A stretch of DNA of 64,000 nt from Tolypothrix sp. PCC 7712. Lineage in GTDB: Bacteria; Cyanobacteriota; Cyanobacteriia; Cyanobacteriales; Nostocaceae. Both the position numbers and the translations under genes were made by a program. Location: positions 1,240,001-1,304,000 of the forward strand of contig NZ_CP063785.1 in the NCBI RefSeq assembly GCF_025860405.1, read 5' to 3'. Shown one piece after another: positions 8,341-17,233 of this stretch (within the stretch, counting starts at the first letter, position 1; every line of letters begins with the position of its first letter). The notes under the pieces were generated by a model. The model made no database searches and was not told the origin of the DNA. It worked only from the letters and a program-made list of their open reading frames with translations.

Positions 8341-9029
8341 TTCTCATTTTGTGCAAACTTAATTACCAAAGTTAGAAATTCTCATTGCTTAAATCAGTCA
8401 GTGTAATTACTGAAAAATACATGGCTAAAATCACCACAAATTTTGCTAAAACTTATTTAAAAATTCAAGAAATTTTATAATAGCTTTACCAAAGTGCTTT
8501 ATGTTTGTGGCATGTAAATCTTTGCTTTTCAAGATTTTATCAAAAATATATAGAAAATTATTACCCTCTTTAAGAAAAATGCTTTGATATATGATAATAA
8601 AATAATTAAGTCAAATTTAATACCCTCTATCTTGATGAAATAGACGTTATCTAGGGCTGACGAGACAAGTATCTTATTTGTGAAGTGATAAAAAATACTC
8701 TGAGGGTAAAATAATACTGTTTTGGCGCTATACAAGACTCAAATCGCTCACTTGTAAAGGTAGGCTTGCGTGAGCCTAGCTTATGTAAATAGACCACGCT
8801 TGATGGGTGAATAGCACTTACTGAAGCAAAAGTTGCTGTCCAGACCCCCGATTTTTTCAAAAAATCGGGGGTCTAATTTAGCTGATTTGTCGCTTAAAAA
8901 ACCAAAAATAGAGGAATTACCCTAAATCACGCCTGAATTTTTTATTCCAAAGAAGTCATAAGAAATTGACAGGCGATCGCCAACAAGGTATACATATTTG
9001 AACATTTATCCTATGCAAGTCTGGATTTT
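8341..9029. other. Long intergenic region without a convincing gene
   Basis: Short minus-strand frames at 8529-8735 and 8651-8860 have no leader, RBS or family look and are probably chance. Visible structure is a short inverted repeat (TAGGCT/AGCCTA, 8761-8778), the strong palindrome at 8842-8874, and HIP1 near 8973. The part next to 8340 should hold the promoter of the peptide locus. Confidence 0.5.
8842..8874. terminator. Perfect 16-bp inverted repeat, bidirectional terminator-like
   Basis: Arms AGACCCCCGATTTTTT and AAAAAATCGGGGGTCT are exact complements around a single base. Both strands present a GC-rich stem base with A/T-rich loop side. This looks like a dispersed cyanobacterial palindrome; no neighbouring gene clearly ends on it. 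Confidence 0.5.
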
Positions 9030-9413
9030 ATGCCTAATGTTGAAAGGGATGAAACTCGCGAGAGTCGCATTGAAACAGAGATCATTGCCGATACTGGTAA
9101 TGATAAAGAGGAACGGGCTATGGGTTGGTACTACTACCTAGACGATACCCTGAACTTTCCCTTTAACGCCAAGTTGAAAAAGAAAGCACGCAAAACAGGA
9201 GTCATTGAAGAGAAACAAGTTGAAGTTTTAGCAATGGCACCTGACGAAGATTGTTTCAAAGATATGTATGTTGAAGTAGTCTATCCTGGTGGCGACGATG
9301 AAGATATATTTTCGGCAAAGCTGTCAGAAATAGAAGCAATAGATGCTGATGAAGAAACCCTAGAAGCACTTGCAGACTGGCAATATTGGCTTGCTAGAGG
9401 ATACAAGTTTTAA
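9030..9413 (+). CDS. ccbP: CcbP-family calcium-binding protein
   Basis: The product has 127 residues. It opens with ERDETRESRIETEII and MGWYYYLDDTLNFPF and ends with DEETLEALADWQYWLARGYKF-like residues. This is the pattern I recall for CcbP, the small acidic calcium-binding protein of Anabaena PCC 7120 whose loss affects heterocyst development. It is strongly acidic, with Asp/Glu clusters near 77, 97 and 109-112 that could bind calcium. Nostocales often carry several paralogues, so orthology to the studied CcbP is not proven. It stands alone between the peptide locus and the convergent protease gene. Confidence 0.72.
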   Translation: MPNVERDETRESRIETEIIADTGNDKEERAMGWYYYLDDTLNFPFNAKLKKKARKTGVIEEKQVEVLAMAPDEDCFKDMYVEVVYPGGDDEDIFSAKLSEIEAIDADEETLEALADWQYWLARGYKF

Positions 9414-9429
9414 TAGTTAGTCTTGATAG

Positions 9430-9560
9430 TGCTGAGTGCTGTAGACGCTTCTGCGGCTTCCCGCAGGGTGGAGCCACTGCGTTGCGGAGGACAGTTGCAT
9501 GGGCGGGTTTCCCGACTTGAGCAAACTGTCCGTTGGGGTTACCCCCGTTGTAGCAAGTGG
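9430..9560. repeat. Dispersed cyanobacterial palindromic repeat
   Basis: GC-rich interspersed element with GCTTCCCGCAGGGT, GGGCGGGTTTCCCGAC and AGCAAACTG words and several short hairpins. A related copy is at 23916-24000 (GACGGGTTTCCCGGC, AGCAACTGGC). It is non-coding. Confidence 0.6.
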
Positions 9561-9606
9561 CGTTGCTGAGTTCTGAGTAAAAAACTAGCCTCTAGCCTCT
9601 AGCACT

Positions 9607-10161
9607 TTAGCGCTGGCGGAATTCCACTTCTTTTTCCAAAATCTTGATGTCGTAGTTGTCAAAAAAATCGTGCCCTAATAGACCAATACTCGCTTTGGGT
9701 GCGATCGCAACTTCAATATTATTAGCTACAGCTCCACCAACAGCAATATCTTTGATCTGACTCGTTAAAAATTGCACTACAGTTCCATCTGCAATTTGCG
9801 CGTTAATTTTACCTGTGGGTTGGAGTTGCAGAGTAGCTGCCATTTTTAGAGTTATCAGGGTACTACTGGCACCTGTATCTAAAATCATCTCAAATGTTTG
9901 TCGCTGGTTAAAAGTCACATCAATCACAGGAGTTTTCCCAATTCGGCGTTTGATTGGTACACGAAAAACTCCGTTGTCTGGGGGTGTGACACCACAAAGC
10001 TTTCCTAAACTGATAGTTCTACCAGAGGAAGTCACCATAAAACAGCTTCCTAAATCTTCGGCTGTGGCACGATGCCAGAATGCTAAAAATAGCAGTGATG
10101 GTAGGAATGCCAACATTGCTAAGTTAATAGCCAACATCCTGATACTTCTAGCATTCTTCAT
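9607..10161 (-). CDS. Retropepsin-like aspartic protease, membrane-anchored or secreted
   Basis: The product has 184 residues. An N-terminal hydrophobic segment (about 8-28) is a signal peptide or anchor. Residues 60-184 form one retropepsin-type lobe with the catalytic motif ILDTGASS (Asp95), a flap-like region, and LLGHDFFDNYD (about 159-169), the ILG-type end motif of clan AA. Such single-lobe proteases act as dimers; many cyanobacteria encode TIGR02281-like members of unknown substrate. It converges with ccbP across a repeat and has no obvious operon partner. Confidence 0.85.
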   Translation of the reverse strand: MKNARSIRMLAINLAMLAFLPSLLFLAFWHRATAEDLGSCFMVTSSGRTISLGKLCGVTPPDNGVFRVPIKRRIGKTPVIDVTFNQRQTFEMILDTGASSTLITLKMAATLQLQPTGKINAQIADGTVVQFLTSQIKDIAVGGAVANNIEVAIAPKASIGLLGHDFFDNYDIKILEKEVEFRQR

Positions 10162-10484
10162 CGGATTTTGCGCTCCAATTCCTAATTACCCCTTGTTATT
10201 AGATTACCCAGAGTTACTGGTAAATAGGGCAATCAAATAACAGCATCATTTATCCACAAAAAAAGCTTTTAGTTCAATACGCTTGGGTTAAGCTCATTAG
10301 CGATTGATTTGTCACTGATTAAAAAAGCTCTTTCAATTGGGGGATTCTCCCCCAAACCCCCGATTGGGTGACGGTTGCGTCCCCCAAACCCCCTCCAAAA
10401 TGATTGTTCTGTTTTGTTGTTGAGTAACTAGTTTTTTGGTTTTGTGATCAATTAATTTTTTCAAATGAACTGTATTTGCTTTTA

Positions 10485-10534
10485 GTTGACTGTTGACTGT
10501 TGACTATGTTTTCTGTCAACCGTCAACCATCAAC
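10485..10534. repeat. Inverted repeat of GTTGACT heptamers
   Basis: Three GTTGACT units (10485-10504) face GTCAACC-type units (10515-10534) across 10 bases, forming a hairpin of about 18 bp. It is a cyanobacterial short tandem repeat of inverted type. Confidence 0.55.
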
Positions 10535-10772
10535 GTGAAATCCTCATCGCTCTTTTAGGGGTGGGATGAGCTTAAGAAAGCTATTTAAAACTGCTGCTGT
10601 GAATGAATTAGAAAGCTATTTTCGCTTTTGGATGTAGTGCAATAGCTTAATTGTTGTGCGATCGCATTAACTCAGTATTAGTGGCAGATTGCCTGATTCA
10701 AAAGTGCTGAATAAATTTAAATGCAAATAATGCATAGTAGCGATACATTTTTTGCACTATTACTAATTTTTT

Positions 10773-10814
10773 GTAGCTACTTATACTATTTTAGCAGAAA
10801 ACCGCCTTTAACCT
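10773..10814 (+). promoter_or_regulatory. NtcA-activated promoter of the nitrate cluster
   Basis: GTA (10773-10775), eight bases, TAC (10784-10786) matches the NtcA consensus GTA-N8-TAC exactly. TAACCT (10809-10814) fits the TAN3T -10 box and begins 22 nt after the TAC, the spacing of class II NtcA promoters. It lies 230 bp before nirA, as in other cyanobacterial nir operons, so the cluster should be induced when ammonium is absent. Confidence 0.85.
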
Positions 10815-11045
10815 TAAGAATATGTAAATCGTTACACTTTTGTTACCAAAACAGCTTTAGCAAATTTCCCACAATGGATACAAGGAAATCTTCCTTCTGA
10901 AGCAATCATCTCAATACACAAATATTAGTTTATGAATGCATTTGCCCTAGTGGAAGCGGAAGCGATCGCACTACGGGTTAATTGATATTGGGCAAATAAC
11001 TCACTTGGGTTTACGGGATTAAAACTTTGCAATGAGAGTCAGTTC

Positions 11046-12629
11046 ATGACAGACACAGCAACTACCACCACAACCAGCCTCAATAAGTTTGAGAAATTCA
11101 AGGCAGAAAAAGATGGACTTGCTATTAAGCAAGAAATCGAAAAATTTGCCTCTCTAGGCTGGGAAGCAATGGATGAAACAGACCGCGATCATCGGCTGAA
11201 GTGGGTGGGTGTATTTTTTCGCCCAGTCACACCAGGTAAGTTTATGATGCGGATGCGAGTACCTAACGGTATTCTCACCAGCAATCAGATGCGTGTGTTA
11301 GCAGAAGTAGTACAGCGTTACGGTGATGATGGCAGTGCCGATATTACCACGAGGCAAAATATTCAATTGCGGGGGATTAGGATTGAAGACTTACCTGATA
11401 TCTTCAATAGATTTCATGCAGTTGGTTTAACCACCATCCAATCAGGGATGGACAACATCCGCAATATCACAGGCGATCCCGTGGCTGGATTGGATGCGGA
11501 TGAGTTGTTTGACACAAGAGAGTTGGTACAACAAATTCAGGATATGATCACCAACAAAGGTGAAGGTAATCCCGAATTTACCAACCTCCCACGCAAATTT
11601 AACATTGCAATTACTGGTGGGAGAGACAATTCCATTCATGCAGAAATCAATGACCTAGCGTTTGTACCAGCATTTAAAGATGGGACAGGGGAAGAAGTCA
11701 GCCCATCTCCTAAATTTGGGTTTAACGTTTTAGTGGGTGGCTTCTTCTCTGCAAAACGTTGTGAAGCGGCGATTCCGTTGAATGCTTGGGTTGCTCCCGA
11801 AGATGTGGTTGCTTTATCTAGAGCGATTGTAGAGGTTTTTCGTGACAATGGCTTCCGCGCTAATCGCCAAAAATCACGTTTGATGTGGTTGATTGACGAA
11901 TGGGGTTTGGAAAAATTTCGTGTAGAGGTCGAAAAACGTTTGGGTAAGTCACTGTTACCCGCAGCACCGAAAGATGAAATTGATTGGGAAAAACGCGACC
12001 ATATTGGTGTATATAAACAAAAGCAGCCAGGATTAAATTACGTAGGTTTACACATTCCTGTTGGTCGCTTGTATGCGGGTGATATGTTTGAAATCTCCCG
12101 TTTAGCTGGAGTTTACGGCAGTGGAGAAGTCCGCCTAACTGTTGAACAAAACGTCATTATTCCCAACATTCCCGATTCTAGATTAGCAATATTTTTGACG
12201 GAGCCATTACTAGAAAGGTTTGCAATTAATCCAGGGTTGTTGACGCGATCGCTAGTTTCTTGCACAGGCGCACAATTCTGCAACTTTGCTTTAATTGAAA
12301 CCAAAAATCGCGCTTTAGCAACAATCAAAGCACTAGAAGCCGAGTTAACTCTAACTCATCCGGTGCGAATTCACTGGACTGGTTGCCCCAACTCTTGCGG
12401 ACAACCCCAGGTTGCAGACATCGGCTTAATGGGAACTAAAACTCGCAAAAACGGTAAAACCGTGGAAGCCGTAGATATCTATATGGGCGGCAAAGTCGGC
12501 AAAGAAGCACAATTAGGTACTTGCGTTACTAAAGCCGTTCCCTGCGAAGACTTGCAATCAGTACTACGAGATTTACTCATCCAACACTTTGGGGCAAAAC
12601 TCAGCCAAGAAGTATTGGTGACTCATTGA
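11046..12629 (+). CDS. nirA: Ferredoxin-nitrite reductase
   Basis: The product has 527 residues, usual for the family. It reduces nitrite to ammonium with six electrons from ferredoxin. Two ferredoxin-like half-domains flank the siroheme fold, with SADITTRQNIQLRG near 97-110. The four ligands of the 4Fe-4S/siroheme centre are Cys406 and Cys412 (CTGAQFC) and Cys447 and Cys451 (CPNSC). The start ATG follows a GAGAG RBS. It is the first gene of the NtcA-driven nitrate cluster and is followed after 134 bp by nrtA. All cofactor ligands are present. Confidence 0.97.
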   Translation: MTDTATTTTTSLNKFEKFKAEKDGLAIKQEIEKFASLGWEAMDETDRDHRLKWVGVFFRPVTPGKFMMRMRVPNGILTSNQMRVLAEVVQRYGDDGSADITTRQNIQLRGIRIEDLPDIFNRFHAVGLTTIQSGMDNIRNITGDPVAGLDADELFDTRELVQQIQDMITNKGEGNPEFTNLPRKFNIAITGGRDNSIHAEINDLAFVPAFKDGTGEEVSPSPKFGFNVLVGGFFSAKRCEAAIPLNAWVAPEDVVALSRAIVEVFRDNGFRANRQKSRLMWLIDEWGLEKFRVEVEKRLGKSLLPAAPKDEIDWEKRDHIGVYKQKQPGLNYVGLHIPVGRLYAGDMFEISRLAGVYGSGEVRLTVEQNVIIPNIPDSRLAIFLTEPLLERFAINPGLLTRSLVSCTGAQFCNFALIETKNRALATIKALEAELTLTHPVRIHWTGCPNSCGQPQVADIGLMGTKTRKNGKTVEAVDIYMGGKVGKEAQLGTCVTKAVPCEDLQSVLRDLLIQHFGAKLSQEVLVTH

Positions 12630-12679
12630 TGGGGCAAGGGGGGAAGGGGGAATGGGAAAGGGGTAATAATCTATAAACC

Positions 12680-12730
12680 TTTGACCCTTGACCCTTGACC
12701 TTTGACCCTTGACCCTTGACCTTTGACCCT
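12680..12730. repeat. TTGACCC short tandem repeats
   Basis: About seven copies of a 7-bp TTGACCC/TTTGACC unit fill the nirA-nrtA spacer, ending 33 bp before the nrtA ATG. They could affect mRNA processing between the two genes. Confidence 0.75.
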
Positions 12731-12763
12731 TACCAAATACCAAATCTGCTTAACAACCGAACA

Positions 12764-14089
12764 ATGACTAATTTTTCACGAAGAAAATTTATCTTTACTT
12801 CCACTGCGGCGGCGGCGGCTTCTATTCTGGCTCATGGTTGTACTTCTAATGGTTCCAATTCAGCGACTACAGGGGATAACGCACCTTCGGCTGCACCTGC
12901 GGCTAACGTCTCTACAGTAGCTAATGCACCAAAAGTAGAAACCCCCAAAGCCAAGTTAGGATTTATCCCTCTAACTGATGCTGCACCTCTGATCATTGCT
13001 AAAGAAAAGGGTTTCTTTGCTAAGTACGGTATGACTGATGTTGAAGTCATCAAGCAAAAATCATGGCCTGTTACCCGCGATAACCTCAAAATCGGCTCGG
13101 CTGGTGGTGGTATTGATGGCGCACATATCCTCAGCCCTATGCCTTATCTGATGACTATTAACGATAAAGTGCCAATGTATCTGTTGGCGCGTTTAAATAC
13201 TAACGGTCAGGCTATATCGGTGGCTAATAAACTTAAAGACCTGAAAGTAGGTTTAGAAAGTAAAGGGCTGAAAGCTGCTGCGGATAAAGCTAAAGCTGAT
13301 AAACAGTCCATGAAAGTAGCTATGACTTTCCCTGGTGGAACTCATGATTTATGGATGCGCTATTGGCTAGCGGCTGGCGGAATCAATCCCGATCAAGATG
13401 TGGTGTTAGAACCTGTACCACCACCACAAATGGTAGCCAATATGAAAGTTGGTACAGTTGATGCCTTTTGTGTGGGAGAACCTTGGAACGCTCAATTGGT
13501 GAGCCAAAAATTAGGTTATACAGCCCTCGTCACAGGTGAGTTGTGGAAAGATCACCCAGAAAAAGCTTTTGCAATGCGGAAAGAGTGGGTCGATAACAAC
13601 CCCAACGCCACCCAAGCATTGTTAATGGCAGTTCTAGAAGCGCAACAGTGGTGCGATAAAGCAGAAAACAAAGAGGAAATGTGCAAAATCTGCGCCGATC
13701 GCAAATACTTTAACGTTGCAGCTGCAGATATTTTAGAACGGGCTAAGGGCAATATTGACTACGGTGATGGTCGCACACAGCAAAATTTTGGCGATCGCAT
13801 GAAGTATTGGGCAGATAATGCCTCTTATCCTTACAAGAGCCATGATACTTGGTTCTTAACCGAAGAAATTCGCTGGGGTTATCTGCCAAAAGATATCAAG
13901 GTGAAGGAAATTGTCGATCAGGTTAATAAAGAAGACTTGTGGAAAAAAGCAGCTAAAGCAATTGGTGTAGCTGATGCGGAGATTCCTACTAGTACTTCTA
14001 GAGGTGTTGAGACTTTCTTTGATGGTGTGAAATTTGATCCAGAGAAACCAGAAGCATATCTTAGCAGTTTGAAAATCAAAAAAGTCTGA
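12764..14089 (+). CDS. nrtA: Nitrate/nitrite ABC transporter substrate-binding lipoprotein
   Basis: From the ATG at 12764 the product has 441 residues; an in-frame start at 12716 lies inside the tandem repeat and is unlikely. The N-terminus has SRRKF, a hydrophobic Ala-rich stretch and a lipobox AHGC (Cys26), so it is a lipoprotein on the outer face of the plasma membrane. The body has KLGFIPLTDAAPLIIAKEKG and YWLAAGGINPDQDVVLEPVP, typical of the NrtA/CmpA family. The nrtC C-terminal domain is homologous to it. It delivers nitrate or nitrite to NrtBCD. Confidence 0.95.
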   Translation: MTNFSRRKFIFTSTAAAAASILAHGCTSNGSNSATTGDNAPSAAPAANVSTVANAPKVETPKAKLGFIPLTDAAPLIIAKEKGFFAKYGMTDVEVIKQKSWPVTRDNLKIGSAGGGIDGAHILSPMPYLMTINDKVPMYLLARLNTNGQAISVANKLKDLKVGLESKGLKAAADKAKADKQSMKVAMTFPGGTHDLWMRYWLAAGGINPDQDVVLEPVPPPQMVANMKVGTVDAFCVGEPWNAQLVSQKLGYTALVTGELWKDHPEKAFAMRKEWVDNNPNATQALLMAVLEAQQWCDKAENKEEMCKICADRKYFNVAAADILERAKGNIDYGDGRTQQNFGDRMKYWADNASYPYKSHDTWFLTEEIRWGYLPKDIKVKEIVDQVNKEDLWKKAAKAIGVADAEIPTSTSRGVETFFDGVKFDPEKPEAYLSSLKIKKV

Positions 14090-14093
14090 TAGC

Positions 14094-14162
14094 AATTCGT
14101 AATTCGTAATACCCTGCGGGAAGCCGCTGCGCGTCTACGTAGTTCGTAATTCAGAATTACGA
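14094..14162. repeat. Dispersed repeat in the nrtA-nrtB spacer
   Basis: Short AATTCGTAATTC units on both sides of a GCGGGAAGCCGCTGCGCG palindrome. Similar words occur at 33568-33600, 39283-39310 and 59240-59262. It can fold into a hairpin that may tune nrtA over nrtB expression. Confidence 0.55.
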
Positions 14163-14217
14163 AATTTCACAAAATTGGTTTTGAAATTAATTAAATCTGC
14201 CCTGGAGTAAGAAAAAA

Positions 14218-15057
14218 ATGACAGCTATTGCTGGTAGTCGGATCAACAGAAAAAAGTCTCAAAAGGCGCTTAATAAATTATTCTGGAAAAAAATTGTACC
14301 GCCACTGGTAGCATTAGCGATTTTTTTGGTGATTTGGCAATTACTTTGTTTAAATCCTAACTTTAAGTTACCGGGGCCAATTGAAACAGTTTCCGAAACT
14401 TGGAACCCTTTTATCATTAATCCATTCTTTGATAATGGCGAAAGCGATAAAGGTTTAGGTTGGCAGATTCTTAGCAGTTTGGGCAGGGTTGGTTTAGGGT
14501 TTTCGCTGGCAACAATTGTTGGTATTGCATTGGGCATATTAATCGGTGCAAATCAATTAGTTTATAATGCCGTAGATCCCATCTTCCAAGTATTGCGAAC
14601 TGTACCGCCTCTAGCATGGTTACCTATCTCACTGGCAGCATTTCAACAAGCTAATCCCTCAGCAATTTTCGTAATTTTCATTACTTCAATTTGGCCAATT
14701 ATTATCAACACTACAGTTGGTGTACAGCAAATTCCCCAAGACTACATTAATGTAGCTAAGGTTTTAAAATTAAAAGGGCCAAAGTATTTCTTCAAAATCG
14801 TCTTTCCTGCCACAGTACCTTATATATTTACAGGTTTAAGGATTGGGATTGGTTTATCTTGGTTAGCCATTGTTGCGGCTGAAATGTTAGTAGGCGGTGT
14901 GGGTATTGGTTCGTTTATTTGGGATGCCTACAACACAACTACAGAAACCAATATGAGCGAGATTATTATCGCCTTAATATATGTTGGTTTAGTTGGTTTA
15001 ATGCTGGATAGATTGGTAGCATTTATCGCTAGCAAAGTTGTAGCTGAACAAAAGTAA
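14218..15057 (+). CDS. nrtB: Nitrate/nitrite ABC transporter permease
   Basis: The product has 279 residues with about six membrane helices. It has the inner-membrane permease signature (about 195-215), where PATVPYIFTGLRIGIGLSW contains the EAA-like loop that contacts the ATPases. A GGAG RBS lies 11 nt before the ATG. It forms the channel of NrtABCD; NrtC and NrtD dock on it. Its place between nrtA and nrtC is the standard order. CmpB (bicarbonate) is a close relative, but the nir/nar context fixes the nitrate call. Confidence 0.95.
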   Translation: MTAIAGSRINRKKSQKALNKLFWKKIVPPLVALAIFLVIWQLLCLNPNFKLPGPIETVSETWNPFIINPFFDNGESDKGLGWQILSSLGRVGLGFSLATIVGIALGILIGANQLVYNAVDPIFQVLRTVPPLAWLPISLAAFQQANPSAIFVIFITSIWPIIINTTVGVQQIPQDYINVAKVLKLKGPKYFFKIVFPATVPYIFTGLRIGIGLSWLAIVAAEMLVGGVGIGSFIWDAYNTTTETNMSEIIIALIYVGLVGLMLDRLVAFIASKVVAEQK

Positions 15058-15141
15058 TCAATAGTTCAAATTCAAAACTCAAAAGTAGATTATTGGCTCT
15101 GAACAAATAACAAATGACAAATGACTAAGGACTAAAGACAA

Positions 15142-17130
15142 ATGACTACTTTTGTGGAAGTTGATCACGTTGACCGCATCTTTGATTTACCAAATGGCGA
15201 TAAATATATCGCTCTAAAAAATATTGAATTAAAAATCAAACAAGGAGAATTTGTTTCTCTAATTGGACATTCTGGTTGCGGTAAATCTACCTTACTCAAT
15301 ATCATTGCAGGTTTGGATAGAGCCAGTATTGGCGGTGTGACTTTAGAAGGGAGAGAAGTTAGAGAACCAAGTCCCGATCGCATGGTGGTTTTTCAAAATT
15401 ACTCCCTGCTTCCCTGGTTAACAGTCCGCGAAAACATTGCCCTGGCTGTGGATGAAGTCTATAAAAATCAGCCCAAAGGCGAACGTCGCGGCATTGTTGA
15501 AGAACATATTGATATGGTAGGGCTGCGCCTAGCCGCGAATAAACGTCCTAAAGAGTTATCTGGGGGGATGAAACAACGGGTAGCGATCGCACGTGCTTTG
15601 GCTACTCGTCCGAAGTTGTTACTGCTAGATGAACCCTTTGGGGCGTTGGATGCCTTAACCAGAGGGAGTTTGCAAGAACAACTGATGAAAATTTGCAACG
15701 AACACAACGTTACCTGCGTGATGGTGACGCACGATGTAGACGAAGCCCTATTGTTAAGCGATCGCGTTGTTATGCTTACCAATGGGCCAGAAGCGCATAT
15801 TGGGCAGATTCTCGAAGTCCCAATTCCCCGTCCACGTCAGCGTTTGGAAGTAGTTAAACATCCCAGTTACTACAATCTGCGGAATGAGATGATTTACTTC
15901 CTTAACCAGCAAAAACAGGCGAAAAAACGCCGGATGCAGCAATCTCCAGTAACAGTAACTACATCCGAGAAAGTTTTAGAAAAAGCCAATCTGGAAATCG
16001 GCTTTATGCCTCTGACTGATGCTGCACCCTTAATTGTTGCTCAAGAAAAAGGCTTCTTTGCTCAATACGGCTTAGAAAATATCACCCTCCGTCGTGCAAG
16101 TACCTGGCAAGAAATTGCTAAAGGTGTAGTGACGGGTAAATTAGATGCAGCCCAAATGGTAGCTGGAATGCCTTTAGCCCTAACTTTAGGCGCTGGCGAT
16201 CAAAAACCAATTCCAGTAATTAATGCTTTAAATCTTTCCCGTAATGCTAACGCTATTACCTTAAGCAAAAGATTATATAACCAAGGTGTCCGCGACCTAG
16301 CTAGCTTAAAAGCGGCAATTAACCAAAATCCTGACCAAATTATGACCTTGGGTGTGGTTCATTCCACCTCTATGCAGAACCTGGTGCTGCGTTATTGGTT
16401 GGCTGCTGGTGGTATAGATCCCGATAAAGATGTCAGTTTGGCAGTGATTCCACCCACCGAAATGGTTTCACAACTCAAAGCTGGCAATATTGACGGTTAT
16501 TGTGCAGGAGAACCTTGGAACTACCTGGCTGTTGAACAAGACTTAGGTTTTGTTGCAGCTACAGCTTTAGAAATTTGGTCAGGACAGCCGAAAAAAGTCT
16601 TAGGAGTGCGGGAAGAGTGGGCGCAGAAATATCCCCAAACCTATCTCGCCCTAATCAAAGCTTTATTAGAAGCTTGCCAATACTGCGACGACATCCGCAA
16701 CCGCCAAGAAATTATAGAATTACTCTCTCGTTCTGAATATTTAAATATTGACCCTGCATACATCCGCCCTGGATTTATCGATCCCTATGATCGCGGCGAC
16801 GGTAAAGCACCTCAAGAACTGACAGGCTACAACCAGTTTTACCTGCATCAAACCAACTATCCCAACCGCACCGAACTGTTGTGGATGGTCACTCAAATGG
16901 CGCGCTGGGGCTTAATACCCTTCCCGAAAAACTGGGTCGAAGTCATTGAAAGAGTCTGTCGCACAGATATTTTTGGTACAGCTGCGCGGGATCTCGGCTT
17001 ACTCGATATCGGTGAAGATGACCCGATTCATTTATTTGATGGGAAAGTTTTTAACCCTTCCGAACCAATTGAGTACCTCAAAGGTTTAGAAATCAAGCGA
17101 CCAATTCGCGTGGAAGAAGTGTTTATTTAG
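15142..17130 (+). CDS. nrtC: Nitrate ABC transporter ATPase with NrtA-like regulatory domain
   Basis: The product has 662 residues in two parts. Residues 1-260 are an ABC ATPase with Walker A GHSGCGKST, signature LSGGMKQRVAIARAL and Walker B LLLLDEPFGALD. Residues about 285-655 resemble NrtA (EIGFMPLTDAAPLIVAQEKG, RYWLAAGGIDPDKDV). In the Synechococcus system this C-terminal domain is reported to mediate ammonium-promoted inhibition of uptake. An AAGGA RBS precedes the ATG. The linker around 262-283 is Lys/Arg/Gln-rich. NrtD supplies the second ATPase. Confidence 0.96.
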   Translation: MTTFVEVDHVDRIFDLPNGDKYIALKNIELKIKQGEFVSLIGHSGCGKSTLLNIIAGLDRASIGGVTLEGREVREPSPDRMVVFQNYSLLPWLTVRENIALAVDEVYKNQPKGERRGIVEEHIDMVGLRLAANKRPKELSGGMKQRVAIARALATRPKLLLLDEPFGALDALTRGSLQEQLMKICNEHNVTCVMVTHDVDEALLLSDRVVMLTNGPEAHIGQILEVPIPRPRQRLEVVKHPSYYNLRNEMIYFLNQQKQAKKRRMQQSPVTVTTSEKVLEKANLEIGFMPLTDAAPLIVAQEKGFFAQYGLENITLRRASTWQEIAKGVVTGKLDAAQMVAGMPLALTLGAGDQKPIPVINALNLSRNANAITLSKRLYNQGVRDLASLKAAINQNPDQIMTLGVVHSTSMQNLVLRYWLAAGGIDPDKDVSLAVIPPTEMVSQLKAGNIDGYCAGEPWNYLAVEQDLGFVAATALEIWSGQPKKVLGVREEWAQKYPQTYLALIKALLEACQYCDDIRNRQEIIELLSRSEYLNIDPAYIRPGFIDPYDRGDGKAPQELTGYNQFYLHQTNYPNRTELLWMVTQMARWGLIPFPKNWVEVIERVCRTDIFGTAARDLGLLDIGEDDPIHLFDGKVFNPSEPIEYLKGLEIKRPIRVEEVFI

Positions 17131-17143
17131 TCAAGAGTTGACC

Positions 17144-17163
17144 AGACGCGATTAATCGCGTCT
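17144..17163. repeat. 20-bp perfect palindrome (nrtC-nrtD spacer)
   Basis: agacgcgattaatcgcgtct is self-complementary and is followed by gtac. An identical copy with the same flank is at 53919-53938. It is a dispersed palindrome and a possible RNA hairpin within the operon. Confidence 0.7.
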
Positions 17164-17233
17164 GTACTCAAAAGTTTATAGATTAGCCTTTTTTACCAAT
17201 TACCAATTACCAATTACCCATTACCAAATTCTT

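Larger units (their letters stand above)
10162..11045. other. Regulatory spacer upstream of nirA with repeats
   Basis: 884 bases without a gene. From the left: a C-rich repeat around 10338-10400, a 20-bp imperfect inverted repeat at 10485-10534 (GTTGACTGTTGAC against GTCAACCGTCAAC), the NtcA promoter at 10773-10814, HIP1 near 10964, and the nirA RBS. The predicted nirA leader is about 225 nt. Confidence 0.65.

Noticed and set aside
8529..8860. Two overlapping minus-strand frames of about 69 codons as further peptide precursors
   Set aside because: No double-glycine leader, no RBS, Lys/Phe/Ile composition of AT-rich non-coding DNA, and one runs over a perfect palindrome.
10801..10840. A second NtcA site from GTAAATCGTTAC
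   Set aside because: Spacing between GTA and TAC is 6, not 8, and it lies downstream of the predicted -10 box.
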